From Macrocystis pyrifera (lineage: Eukaryota; Sar; Phaeophyceae; Laminariales; Laminariaceae): a DNA stretch of 64,000 bases. The notes under the pieces were generated by a model. That model saw nothing but the letters and a program-made list of their open reading frames with translations, was not told the DNA's origin and made no database searches. Positions within the stretch are counted from its first letter, which is position 1; every line of letters begins with the position of its first letter. The position numbers and the translations under genes were made by a program. Below, piece after piece: positions 1 through 12,527 of the stretch. Location of the stretch: contig JASSKH010000003.1 of assembly GCA_031763025.1 (NCBI GenBank), positions 17,286,477 through 17,350,476 on the forward strand. The letters run 5' to 3'.

Positions 1-2500
1 TTGGGCGGACGGCGCAGTGGTCGGGTCTTCTGCTGAAGTAGGTGGTGGCGTAGTTCCTTGCTGCACCGCCCCCGTCGGTCCAAAGGAGGGCGCTACTGTT
101 TCTTCGGCAGGTGCCTTCGTCGGCTCCGCCACAGGCGACGGAGTGGGTGCGACGGACGGAGGAGATTCCCGTTGGGCAGCAGACGGTGCAGCGGTCGGGC
201 CTTGTACTGACGTAGGTGGTGACGTCGTTCCTGACTGCGTCGCCTCAATCGGTGCCGTCGATGGCTCCACTGTGTTCTCATTCGGGGCCGTCGTCGCCTT
301 TGCCACAGGCGAGGAAGTAGGCGGGGCCGATGGGGGTATTTCTCGTTGGGCGGACGGCGCAGTGGTCGGGTCTTCTGCTGAAGTAGGTGGTGGCGTAGTT
401 CCTTGCTGCACCGCCCCCGTCGGTCCAAAGGAGGGCGCTACTGTTTCTTCGGCAAATACCGTCGTCGGCTCCGCCACAGGCGACGAAGTGGGCGCGACAG
501 ACGGAGGAGATTCCCGTTCGAGAGCAGACGGTGTAGCGGTCGGGCCTTGTACTGAAGTAGGTGGTGGCGTAGTTCCTGACTGCGTCGCCTCAATCGGTGC
601 CGCCGATGACTCCACAGCGTTCTCGGTCGGGGGCGTCGTCGACTTTGCCACAGGCGAGAAAGTAGGCGTGGCCGATGGGGGTATTTCTCGTTGAGCGGAC
701 GGCGCAGTGGTCGTGTCTTCTGCTGAAGTTGGTGACGGCGTAGTTCCTTGCTGTACCGCCTCTGTCGGTCCAAAGGAGGGCGTTGCCGCTTCCTCGGCAG
801 GTGCCGCCGTCGGCTGCGACAGAGGCGACGAAGTGGGCGCGACAGACGGAGGAGATTCCCGTTCGACTGCAGACGGTGCAGCGGTCGGGCCTTGGACTGA
901 AGTAGGTGGTGGCGTAGTTCCTGACTGCGTCGCCTCAATCGGTGCCGTCGATGCCTCCACTGTGTTCTCGGCCGGGGCCGTCGTCGCCTTTGCCACAGGC
1001 GAAGAAGTTGGCGAAATCGACGGAGAAGCCCGTTGGGCGGACGGCGAACTGGTCGGGTCTTCCACCGAGGTTGACGGAGGCGTTCCTGGCTGCGTCGCCT
1101 CGATCGGTGCCGTCGACGGCATCGGTGTTTGCTCGATCGGTGCCGTCGTCTGCTTCTCTTCAGGCGAGGATGTGGGTGATACCGACGGAAGAGCTTCGCG
1201 TTGTGAAGCAGGCGGTGCAGTGGTCAAGTCTTCTGCTGACGTAGGTGACGGCGTAGTTCCTGGCTGGGTTGCCTCGTTGAGTCCAGAGAAGGGAGCCACT
1301 GTCTTCTCGATCGGCGGTGTTGACGGTTTTGCTACACGCGAGGAAATGGGTGAGACCGACGGAGAAGCCCTTTGCGCGGAAGGCGCAGCGGTTGGGACTG
1401 TTGCTGACGAAGGTGGTGACGTTCCTGCTTGGGCCGCTTCGTTCGGTGCGGTTGACGGCGCAGATGTTTCCATGGTCGGCGCCGTTGTTGGCTTTGTCAC
1501 AGGCGTGGAAGTGGGCGACTCTGAACGAGGTAAAACAAGTTCGGTAGACGGCGCCATGGTTGAGTCTTCTACCGCGGTAGGTAGAGGCGTTCCTGGCTGG
1601 GCCACCTCGATCGGCGCTGTCGACGGCGTCGATGTTTTCTTGATCGGTGTAGTAGTCGGTTTCGTCACAGGCGAGGAAGTGGGTGAGACTGACGGAGAAG
1701 CCAGTTCGGGAGACGGCGGAGTGTTCGTGTCTTCTACCGAGGTAGGCGACGCAACTGGTTGGGTCGTACCGATCGGCGCCGTCGATGGCGTCGATGTTTC
1801 TTTGGTCGGCGCTGTCGTTGTCTTAGCCAAAGGCGAGGAAGTAGGTGAAGCCGACGGAGGAGAAGCCTGTTCGGCAGACGGTGCAGTGGTCGGCTCTTCT
1901 ACCGAAGGGGGTGATGGTGTTTCTGAGTTCATCGCCTCAGTCGGTTCAGAGGAGGGCGTTACTGGTTCCTCGGTAGGCGCTGTCGTCGGCTTCAATACAG
2001 GCGACGAAATGGGCGAGACCGACGGAGAAGCCCGATGGGCGGAAGGCGAGGTAGTTGCGCCTGCTGCTGAAGTAGGCGGCGGCGTTCCTGGTTGGGCCGT
2101 CTCGATCGGTACCGTCGATGGCTGGGCTGTTGTCTCAATCGGGACAGTCGTCGGCTTCGCCACAGGCGAAGACGTTCGCGAGACTGACGGAGGAGAAGAC
2201 CGCTCGGCAGACGGTGCAAAGGTCGAATCTTCTGCCGGAATGGGTGATATTGTTTCAAGCTGCGCCGCCTCTGTAGATGCAGTTGAAGGAGCCACTGTCT
2301 TCTCGACCGGTGCTGTCGTCGGATTCGTCACAGGCAAAGAAGTGGGCGAAACCGACGGAACAGGAGTCCGTTTCGCGGTTGGCGTAGACGTCGGCGTTTC
2401 CATCATGATAGGCGACGTGCTTGGGTGCGCCGTCTCGGAAGGTTCAAAGGAAGAGGTTGCCGTTGTCTCGGTCGGCGCTGTCGGTGAAGCACTCGGTGCC
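1..2500 (-). repeat. coding tandem repeat, unit about 165-175 bp
   Basis: About 14 diverged units lie inside the last visible exon of the mucin-like gene. Landmarks such as the GGTGCCGTCGA word recur near 251, 595, 941, 1107, 1444, 1613, 1777 and 2108, that is every one or two units. Two unit types alternate at the left end (346-bp higher-order period), which suggests recent duplication of unit pairs there. The array continues off the left edge. Confidence 0.85.
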
Positions 2501-5500
2501 TGAGATGTCCTTTTTGCAGACGAGGAGCTCGGCAACGACGAGCTCGGGGACGATAATGACGACGACGAAAATGGCGAGGAAGAAAATAAAGGAGACGCGC
2601 GCGAGGTAGAGGGTGCCATGGTCGGCGCCGGAGTCGGTGCCGCGGTTGCGACGATGGAGTCGGTGATTTCCCCCGCCACGCCATCGCAAGGCAGTTTCAG
2701 CTTGTAACCGTCCTGGAGATTGTTAGGTACGCTGCCTTCGTTGTCGCTGTATGGGTTGCAGTGAAGGGGAAGAGATAGATGAAGGGACGGGGGCAAGAAG
2801 GACGGAGGGAAGATGGTGAGTAAGGTGGTACATGCGCTGCCTCAGCGCTACCAGGTACCGTTGTACGAAGTATACTCGCACAGCCTGCGCAATAGCCCGT
2901 TGCGACGATCTCAATCATGTTCAGCGCCAGAGATACTTTGACATTTTCACGGTCTGCCATTGGTATGTTGCTCCCACGTCTCAAGTACAAAATCATAGGA
3001 GAGTGACGCGTTTTTGGCACCTTCCGCGTCAAAGCAGGAAATAATGATATCTAAATTATGGGTCCCAATCAGGTAGAGCAGTCGGCTGATCAGTACTGTA
3101 GGTAGATCGGCAGATATAGCAGTTGGAAGAACAGTTGACACATCAATGGACAGAGCAAGACGCGGAAGAGTAGATTGAGCTTTAATGCCAACAGCTGGAG
3201 GATCTACAAGTACTAGTCCGAACAAACCCTTTACCTGAAATGAAAGGAGTCGATGGGGTTGAACTTTTTCTGATCGCTGTATTTGTCGCAGTAGTCGCAG
3301 AGGTCCATCACGAACTCCAAGGTCAGCGGCGCTTCAGCCGTCAACACGGGGAACGTCCAGTAAATATCCTTGCCTGCCGGCACAACGTGACAGGGTATAC
3401 AGCAGCCAGTGTGAGCGGCGAAAAAAAAAAAAACGACGAGGCGATTTCGGTTCCAATGCTGGTTGCCATTGCGTGCGGCAGAACGGCAACCGTTTTTTTT
3501 TCAAGACGTGAATTTTGTTGCGTGCGTGGAGAGCCGCACCCGGAATACCGCTGGCGTGACCCGCAACTGCTGCTACCTCAGGTGTAGAATTCCAACAGGT
3601 GACAGCCTTTTCGTCTCCAGACGGCGTGCTCTGATCCCCTCCCACCCAATGAAATAACAACAAACCCCTTAACCGATACCTGGCAGTCAGTAACAAGGGG
3701 TGTACGGCAGTACGTACTCCCACGAAAAAGAGAATGGAAGGCGATACATCCAACCAACCGTATGGCACAAGGGGACGGACGGCAGAACGGCAAGCCCCGC
3801 CAGACCGAAAATATCTACAGCACTAGTGACCTGTGGCCGTCAGGGGACACGCGGGGCACAGCTACCGGCCCGTCCTAATAGGCCGCACTTTACATGTTAG
3901 AGGTGTGGCGGACAACATTGTGCGAAAAAAAACCACCGTGATGGACGACTGCTATTACCGAAACTACTGTTGGTGTTCTACTGGTAGCTTTTAGTATGGA
4001 TGACGTCGCCCGTACGCACATGACCGGTGCTCGTTTTTTGGTGACTGACCGTCAATAGTGCTGTAGACATGTTTGATAGTGATATTTATTGTGCAATGTT
4101 CGTGTTGATTTTTTTTGCAAGTTGCAAGTTGCGCACCGTGCAAGGCCGCCGAGCTTGCCCCCCCATACGTCTTCACGTCCCGGGGGGGCTCCTCGATCGT
4201 CAGGAAGAGCAAGGCATCGGAGGAACAGCTTTCGGTGGAGGCGTCGAACGTGATCGACACCAGCACGGCGGGGCACTCCGAGTCGACTCTCGCTGCCGAC
4301 GCCGCCAAAACCTGACAGCCGGAGGCGGTGGGATACAGATGCAGACAGGGTTACGGTAGTCGGATACACAAGGGTGGTTGGCTGGATGAAGGTGAGCGGT
4401 GGGATACAGGTACAGATAGGGTTACGATAGTCGGTTGCACAAAAGTCGTTGGGTGGATGAAGGTGATGGGGGGTTGTGTAGACGTGGCGAGACAAAGTAG
4501 AGACGAGGCGGTTGGACAGACGGAGTGACTGGATTGACAAGTAGGATGGATGGAAAAAGTATGTGCGACAACCTATAACCAGATACCTGGTAGTATTTTG
4601 ACCCTTTTTCAACTCCAAAAATATCCTCCTACTGTAGTCTAATTCCAAGTAGTTTCCTCAAAAACGCGGGTGCAGTTCTGCTCTATCAGTGTACGTACGT
4701 ACGGGTATTATATGGCGGGTATTTTACTCGTACAGTAAGTGTGATGGTGATCTGTACAGTGCGTAGAGTAGTATTAATAGTACCAGGTACCAGCAAGATA
4801 CCTGGTTCGAAATACCTGGTACGAGTTACTGTTGTAACATCGCGTCGTACGTTAATTCGTATATAGTTTGGGATCAATGAGGCCTCCTGCTGCGACCAGT
4901 CCGAGACTATCACCCACTCCCGCGTTGATTGTCTGGCATTCAACGCGGCACCTCGTCGCAGAGAGGATGTACCCCGGTGAAATAAACACTAACAAAACTG
5001 ATGTTGTCGACGGTACACCTGGCTACCAACGATGGGCGGGCGGGATGGTCTGTTTTTCCTAGCCTCTTTCTACTTTGTCGCGCTGTTGTAGAGCTGCGAC
5101 ATCGCTCGCGGAGTGATACTCAATCACTGTCTCCCCACACAACCATGAGGCTTTCCCGAAAAGGGATCCACCCTGCCGGCGTCCCCACTTTTCTGTGCTA
5201 GTTTACTGCTGTTGTAACATCGCGTCGTACGTTAATTCGTGTATAGTTTGGGATAAATGAGGCCTCTCTCTGCTGCGGCATGAGATCACGCCCATATATG
5301 CTGACCCTTTTTTTTTCTCAATGCCGTCGCTCGTTTGATGCGTATCCTTTTATGCGGAATCCTTTCATTCCTGATTATCCCCAAACTTGTACGAAGCCTA
5401 TTAATACCAGGTGGTTGATTAGGGGTTCTGCTACCGTTGGTTGTTCCGTGGGAACGTCGAGTACGATTTTCCATACCCCTCCGACGGTGATACGGCGCTG

Positions 5501-8126
5501 AGGTACGCGATTGCGGTGTGAGGCACCCGGAACGCGTTTACCTGGTAGTCGGCACGCAGTGTTGTGGCGTGTCTCCATGCGGTTCTTTCGGAACTAGCAT
5601 ACACTCATGTCGTGCTTGAGGGCGATTACTGCATACCACGTACTTGGTACTGCTTAGTTACTTGCAGTTGTACCGGAACAGCTGATGTACTACAAATAGA
5701 CGTTTATCACAATACTTGTAAAATTAGGTAAAAATGGAATATAGACGAGGCGTATTAGACACATATAAAACTCGAGAATATCGCGATATTTGACCTTTAG
5801 AGCCAAATTATGTGCCTGACGAGTTTTATACGGACGTCGGGTGTAGGTGATATTTTCGCTATACGTGGTCCGCAACACACAAATATATGCTTGGGGTATT
5901 TTTACCCCAAGCATATATTTGTGTTCTCTTTTTTGTTGGTAGAGCCGAATTTTGTAGACAAGATTGGACACACCTCAGACATAGCCTGTCTCCTGTACTC
6001 GGTCATCCGATCATCACGACGCCGCCATGAGCAACAACAGCGGCGGTGGACGCGACGACTTGGTTGAATGCATAGGGCAGATAGGTTCTCCCGTGGTCGG
6101 GGACGGGCGGAAGCCCGGGATGCCCGGGTTTAGCGACACCAGTCCAGAATCCAGTGTTCCGGCTAGGCGTCTCGACGATGGAGTCGCCCCAAATCCATGC
6201 CCCCAACAAGCCGTGCCACCCACCCTATCCGGCAACAAGCGGGTAGCGGTCGGCGCGCCGGATGCCCGGACAGGAGGAGGAGCCGCTTGGCGGTCACTTC
6301 ATGTCGGCGCCATCGCCGTAACATGGGTTCTGGTGTGAACTCTACCTACCACAGCAGCAGCAGCAGCAGCCATGTCCTCTAGTCCATGTGATGTACATAC
6401 GTGCTTGACTTGCTGGAGGATGACGTGGACTGTCACCTAATTAATCAGACTCTCATAATACACCCGAGTTTTATATCTCAGGTGCTTCTGGCAAAAAAGG
6501 CGATATTGAGTTTTATATCGAGGGATTTGCCAATACGGAAATCGCGATATTGAATTTGACGTAAAGATTCGAAATATCGCCCTCTCTTGAGTTTTATATA
6601 TGTCTATTACGCAGCTTGCAAAGTTGAGTATCAACTATTTAGTCAGTCGAACTCACAGCTGACGTATTTCAAAATTTACAAAATAGACGTGCCTTCTGAG
6701 TTTTATATAAAAAAATGACTGGAGCACGCCTGCCTGTATTTATGTAGGTGAAGATATGCGTGAACTGTATAATAGCTCGTACGTAGCATGTATACCAGGC
6801 ATGGCAGCATGACCCTGAAGTAAATCGCCTGCCGTTATGCTCACGTACGACTACAAAAGTGCATTGGCGTACTCATCCACGATTACGCCATATGGGTTGA
6901 TCACCCGACTACAGAATACCAGGTACAGACGTACATATTGCGCTCACGATCACGCCCAGTGGGTTGATCACCCCCAGGAAGCCAGAACAGGTGCTGCTGG
7001 CTGATAAATAATGTATCATACGATTACTTGTAACGATATGATACCTACTGCTCCCTGTACCAACATGCGAGCGATGTTTTGTTTGTGCAAAACAGGTGAC
7101 ACAGACAACAGTTGAGCAGACAAACTGCCAGTTGTGGTACGAGCGTGATGGACGACTACCTGGCACAGCAGTATTTTTTACAGGGCAGAGTACACTACAA
7201 GCACAGCAGCAATGCCACAGCAACAGCAGCAGCAGCAGCAGCACAAACGACGTACGTGTGTATGGTATGCACGAAGTAACGTGCTCGTAGTCGTACTTGT
7301 GGAATACAGAAATCGAGCGGTTCGCCCCCAGACACGATCGAACTGAAATAACTCCAGCGGTGGCACGTGTCGAGGTGCGTCTTTTTTCTGTCTGTTGCTT
7401 GTTGCACTATTCGTACCAGCACTGCACAGGAGCACAGCAGGAGCTGCGTAAGTTTGCGCGCGCAGAATGGCAAGAAGACTGAGGCGTGGTCGCCGTTAAT
7501 GTATACTGGTAATCATTATTTTCTCTGATTTTGATCCCGCCGCATCTTTGCGGAACACAAACAACAAACCTCAAGCGAAGCGAGAGCCGACGCAACCACC
7601 TCTTGCTACGTAGAAGGTCGATACAGAGGACGGGAGGCGGACAGAACACGACGGCCGCCGACGGGAGGGATCCCAGTCGCTCAAGCTGCTTCGTATTACT
7701 CTGAAGATGGTGTGGTGCTGCATTTGCATTAGTAGCGCACACCCCCCAACACGAGACTGTATTGAAATACAGCAGACACCACAGGTATTTCTCTCTCGTG
7801 TTTCGTATCAAATCATCACGGTGCGTGTGCAAGAAAAAGTCGCCAGAACAACGGAGAGGACAGCCACTGCAGTACCCTTCCCTCCCGCTACCACCCTCGG
7901 CAACCAACCTGCAACAGCGATAAGACAGGGGCAAAGCTTGGCACAAGCAATCACTTCCGAACACACGGTGTCCCTTCAAAACACGCGCTGCTCTCACCTG
8001 TACCGTCGCACAGGATGGATCAGAAGAAGAGAGACCATCCTGAGATGTTGCGCGCGCAGCTGGGAACCCCAGCAGCGCCGACCCTAGCAGCAATACCAAG
8101 GACGCTCGCCACACGCAAGTTGCCAT
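1..8126 (-). CDS. secreted mucin-like Thr/Ser/Pro-repeat protein (3' end outside window)
   Basis: Not a family I recognise; probably a cell-surface or extracellular-matrix glycoprotein. Exons that agree in splice signals and phase: 8126-7998 (ATG, MATCVWRASLVLLLGSALLG, a clear signal peptide), 7380-7297 (tentative), 6224-6018, 5497-5408, 5172-5074, 4311-4137, 3373-3235, and 2746 to the window edge. Phases run 0,0,0,0,0,1,2 and match at each joint. The middle exons give about 300 residues with scattered Cys, for example MDLCDYCDKYSD. The last exon has 915 codons without a stop, rich in Thr, Ser, Pro and Ala, in repeats of about 57 residues built from words such as TKPTTAP, PSTAPIEA and ASPSVSPTSSPV; such sequence is usually heavily O-glycosylated. 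No membrane segment is visible before the window edge. The acceptor of the last exon has a long pyrimidine tract. The weakest joint is the 7380-7297 exon. Confidence 0.68.
4829..5277. repeat. two direct copies of a 65-70 bp sequence
   Basis: Positions 4829-4893 and 5209-5277 share about 60 of 65 bases, including the stretch TAACATCGCGTCGTACGTTA. Both lie in introns of the mucin-like gene and bracket its 5172-5074 exon. No terminal inverted repeats were seen; this is probably a small segmental duplication. Confidence 0.7.
5763..6708. repeat. cluster of GAGTTTTATAT motifs
   Basis: The 11-mer GAGTTTTATAT or a one-base variant occurs at about 5763 (minus), 5820, 6466, 6511, 6588 and 6698. Between copies there are repeated GATATCG/CGATAT words, including the palindrome ATATCGCGATAT near 5777. 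The cluster is AT-rich and lies on both sides of the 6224-6018 exon. Family unknown. Confidence 0.55.
5877..5924. repeat. perfect 22-bp inverted repeat, 4-nt loop
   Basis: Left arm 5877-5898 and right arm 5903-5924 are exact reverse complements around TTTT. The hairpin lies in the intron between the 6224-6018 and 5497-5408 exons of the mucin-like gene, so it would be transcribed. Stem length is at the short end for a microRNA precursor. Confidence 0.85.
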
Positions 8127-11100
8127 GGCTCAACCCTTGGACCCTGCTTGGCTAGCAGGAGTATGGCCTTTCCTCGCCAGAGGGCAGGGTGCCTGCGCTT
8201 GGCTTTCGCGACCAGTTGTCTTCGTTGCTGGATGATGTTGTCAACGGGAGCAGGGAGGCGGAGCACCGGGCTCGTTTTTTTTCAGTTTTGGAAATTCTCA
8301 CGTATCGTGTAGGCCAAACAAGGCCCTCCAAAAGGAAGGCGCAGTGCCACGCAAGAGGGGGGGTGCAAGTTGGGCACAAAAGGAAGCAGATGTGGGAGCG
8401 AGGTCGACGCAAGCGTCTTTATGACGAAATGCTGACTCGTGTGTGGGTCCTTCCTCGTCCTAGGGGTTGCCTTTGTGTTTGGTGCGAACTCCCTTCCTTT
8501 AGAAAAAAGGCAAACGGCAAACGGCCAAACCGGGCGATATTTTTTGCTCGCATCTCATTGGCCCATTGTTTATGCCGCACGTAGTACGACACAGACACTC
8601 AGACACAGACGATTCCATTCGGTATTCGGTTCCATGTTCTACAACAGCAGTAGTATAGTACCTTTTACCGGTGCGTGTGGCAGGAATAATATCTGCTCCT
8701 GAGGGTGTCTAGGTGCGTCGAAAAGAGGGTCCGATACCTCCTCCCTCTTTTTCCAAGCCAAGTTTTTTATCGTTCGGAGCCACACAATCAAGCAATACTG
8801 GTGGAAAAAAGACCGAGAGCAGGAGACGTGGACGTAAAAATGACGTCATCCAAAATTCGCCCGGCACGGCTTGGATTTCTCGAGCTGGAGCTGGATACCA
8901 TGATATCCACTGCTGCTGATGTTTGCACTTATTTTTACTTCCTGATAAGCCTTCGTCTTCTTGACATAATTGAAGTGACATACCCCTGGTATATGTACTG
9001 TATGATGTTCCAACTTTTGTTTATCGGCGGTCAGAGCTCGGCGTCCCGATGCCGGGGCTGAGAACCTGTCGCCACCACAAACAACAAAAAAAACTTTACA
9101 CCGACTACGTAACGCGTCAGGAAGGTAAATACCCTGCGCTGTGAAGTCAAATCGCCGTTGTACATTTTTTTGGCGTCGTCGGCGGGACCGCTACCCTAGT
9201 GGCTTTCTTTTCATGTTCCCTACGTACTGGTGTGTCATAAAACAAACATGTTGTTCAGCTGCTTGATCGAGTTAGTTGTGGACGGCGCTGTGGATACCGT
9301 GTAACAGCAGTGTCTCGTTCGTTGCGGTGAACAACAGCGACAGCAATGCCAACTGATTGATGCTGGCTGTGGACTTCGGCTGTACGCGTAATAATGCCTC
9401 AAAATGCAGTACCACCACCACCGCCACCATCAAGCGACTGCTGTATCACGGACAGACACCGCCGTTCGTGTAAAAAAGATGCGTCGAATCGGTCATCGTG
9501 AGCGATAAACACAACAAACTACTCTACAGTAGTACAGGACACCTATTAACAATAAGCAACACGGTAAAAATAAAGGCAGGGTGATACTTTTCAACAAATA
9601 AGAAAGCCGCCAGGTTGGGCTTCCGCCGCAAAATAAGAAAGAACCCCCCTTTTTACCTCCCTGGGGCGAAACCTCGACGCCTTCTGGTCACCTTGCAGCT
9701 TGCCCCGGGTGTTTGCAAGTGACAATTTTCACCTACCTAGTATTGTTCAGCGAACACTTATCAATATCGTCACTAACTCTTAGACGACTTTTTTATTTTC
9801 GCTCATCGCTTTTATTATTTTGTTTCTGCCGAGCCCGTTTCCTCGTCGCCCTTTCCTACAAGCAAGACTTATGATACACGCGAAAGAGTTCGGACGCCGA
9901 CCCTACGCATGCGCAAGTAGTCAGACAGGGTAACTACCGTACATTTTCATATCGGTATCATCACTATGAATGAACACTTTTTCAAAGCCATCAACAAATA
10001 AATAGCCTGAATTCTGCACTGCGAAAGTAAGAAAGAGGCTCAGAAAGAAAAAAAATCAAAGGCCGGATTCCTGTTTCAGGTGTCCTGCACTGTACTTCAA
10101 CAGCAGACAGTGCCGCTTGCAGGAACATCGCGCAGGAAATTTTTCGCTAGGTGAAATGTCTCAGTGTTGCGTGTTGAATCGGTCGCGCCTTCCTGCTATG
10201 TGATGATGTGTTAATAATAGTATGCGCCGTAGTACCAGGGACATCATTGGTCATTGGTGGTATCATGCAACACCCAACTAACAAATGGACGAGGAACCAA
10301 GCACAGCGGCAAGCCAAAGCCTTCAACACAAGTGCACGGAGCACATACATACGTACACATATTTCAAAGAGTCCACGCCAAGAAAGACAGGCACCTCGAC
10401 GACTGCTCTACCTTATTTACTACACGTGCCGGGTATACGTATTAATAGTACACGTACTTCTGTAACAGGTACGCAATACAGAATATCTTGTTATATACCG
10501 ATATGCACTAATAATAGTATGTGCGTATAAATAGTGAGTACGAAGCTTTAGGCAAACCAGCTTTAGGCGTTACGTCTTACCAATATATAGGAGTAGCAGG
10601 CAGTACTATTAATATCAATAGTATAGCCGTACCGGGTAATCTATGTAAACAAAACCAACGTTCGCGCGAGGAAGCTACACTAAAAACTACCACGCAATCA
10701 AGATGTTCATCCGGTGTGCACATTAATCAACCAACTCCAAAAGTTCACATGTGTTTCATTCCACGTTGAAGAATTCTTTGCAAAGTCACACATTCCATTC
10801 CACGTTTTCGCTTGTATTATATCAGCAGTTTCACATCGAGACGAGGGGCGGAGGCAATCCCACGGACTATCAATAATACTATGATACAAGTAGTACATAT
10901 ACAGAATGATCGAGGATGGGCAGGAGAGAAGAAAAGCCGACAAGACCAAGCGTTTCCTCCGCCATCCAGACACCACATTGTTACCTCTGGCACAACATTA
11001 AAAAAAATGCAAAGCAACCTCTCGCCGCCCTAATATTTAGGCGAAGGGGGAGTATGATACAACATTGCCTGTCCAGCTATATCCCGCCCGATCCATAGAG

Positions 11101-12527
11101 GGCAACAAAGCTCAACGGGCCCCTATCGCAATGTAATTTCCTCCGCAACCGCCGGTCACATACTTGCCACAACTCCAATCAGTTTGCAAGCAACCCCCCC
11201 CCCCCCCTCTTTGGGGGGGAGCTGAGGGGAAGTATGGGCTGCCAGCTATATCCCGCCCGATCCACAGAGAGTGATGCTTATCAACGGGCCCTTACCACAA
11301 AGCAGTCCATCGCACCAAATCATCACAAGCACACCACAACGCAAACAACGAAAAACCAAACTGGCCAACGGCCGCTCGAAACCCATCAAACGCCTCCAGA
11401 AATGTGTCCACAATATGGGGACACACTAACTTGGAACTAGACTGGAATGGTTTTCGTAGTATTATAAGTAAAAGGGGTAGTCTAACCCTTCTTCGAGTGC
11501 AACCCCGTTTCGGGGATAAACAAGCTACTCGGAAATACACTGGGCTATTTTTCGCAACAAGCTTCGTAAGGTCGAAGGGCGGCATCCGCGGTGGGTAAAA
11601 GCAAAAACCAACGCGCGGGTTCGCCAAACAGGCACCGAAGCGAACGAGTCGCAGGCCGCAACCGTTATACTCGTAGGCGTTGCGGTATTTGTACCGAAGC
11701 GCGTAACATTACGTTTGTTTCGCAGAAAACAAGACCCTCGCAGGCAAAAAGCAAGTGCGACGACCACAAGAACACCCGGTCGCCAACTACGTACGTAGTG
11801 TACCTTGGACAACATTTTAAGCAACAGAAGCAGTACGAAGCCCTCGTGGGATTACTCTGCTGTCGTAATGAGTCATTATATTCGTTCCTTGCATCTACAA
11901 TATATCAATTCGAGCCCACAGCAGTAGGGAGTGCGTATGCACCACACCCAGCTCTGCCGTTGCTCTGAAACATAATGAAACATCTACATCTTCAAGCGCG
12001 CTTCACTTCAATCATCGCGTGAAGTCAGTAACATCACGAAGCTTGCAAAAAGACAACACAGAGGCAAAAAAGAAGGAAAAAAAAAAACGAAAAAAAGACA
12101 TCGGCACGCCCTCGAAACACAGAATATATATCTATAAAATCTAAACAACGCGAAAAAATTGCGCCACGCAATGCAACGTCACCGCCGTCCACACTATCCC
12201 GAGACGAGAATAGACCAGATGAAAAAAACAAGCAAAACAAAACAACTGAACAAACAAGTAGAAAGTAGTAATATAGCAAAAACAAATGCGAAAACGGCGA
12301 ACACCGGCATATGCCGGTATGTAACATGGCAACAACAAGAAAAAAAGGGCAAACACAGGCAAACACACACAACACAAGCACGAAACAAACAGCAAAAACG
12401 CAAAAAGCAAGTTGCAAAAAAAAACGGCGTGCGCAGGGGGGACAAGGGGGCGGGGGCAGAAAGTGCTCCAAAGTGCTTCGCCGGAAGCCACACCAGAAAG
12501 CACCCCCGACAGCAACACGCCTACGCG
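8127..12527. other. intergenic region, no convincing gene
   Basis: This lies between the head of the mucin-like gene and the tail of the F-box/MATH gene, both on the minus strand. I see no exon with splice signals. Contents: a 75-bp sequence present twice about 155 bp apart (11066-11135 and 11221-11295), a C-run/G-run hairpin near 11188-11220, and a perfect 16-bp palindrome ACCGGCATATGCCGGT at 12303-12318 in the probable 3' flank of the F-box/MATH gene. 9062-10146 has no open frame of note. Confidence 0.6.
11525..11815 (-). CDS. possible 96-codon ORF with hydrophobic N-terminus
   Basis: From an ATG at 11815 this frame starts MLSKVHYVRSWRPGVLVVVA and continues through a hydrophobic stretch resembling a signal peptide to a stop at 11525. 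Nothing in it is recognised and there is no supporting splice signal or repeat structure. It may be a chance frame in intergenic DNA. Confidence 0.2.
   Translation of the reverse strand: MLSKVHYVRSWRPGVLVVVALAFCLRGSCFLRNKRNVTRFGTNTATPTSITVAACDSFASVPVWRTRALVFAFTHRGCRPSTLRSLLRKIAQCISE

Noticed and set aside
17-2503. Long plus-strand Gly/Val/Asp/Ser-rich frames (225 and 598 codons) over the repeat array
   Set aside because: They start at GTG, and the stop separating them is synonymous on the minus strand, where a 915-codon Thr/Ser/Pro frame with a proper splice acceptor exists. They are shadows.
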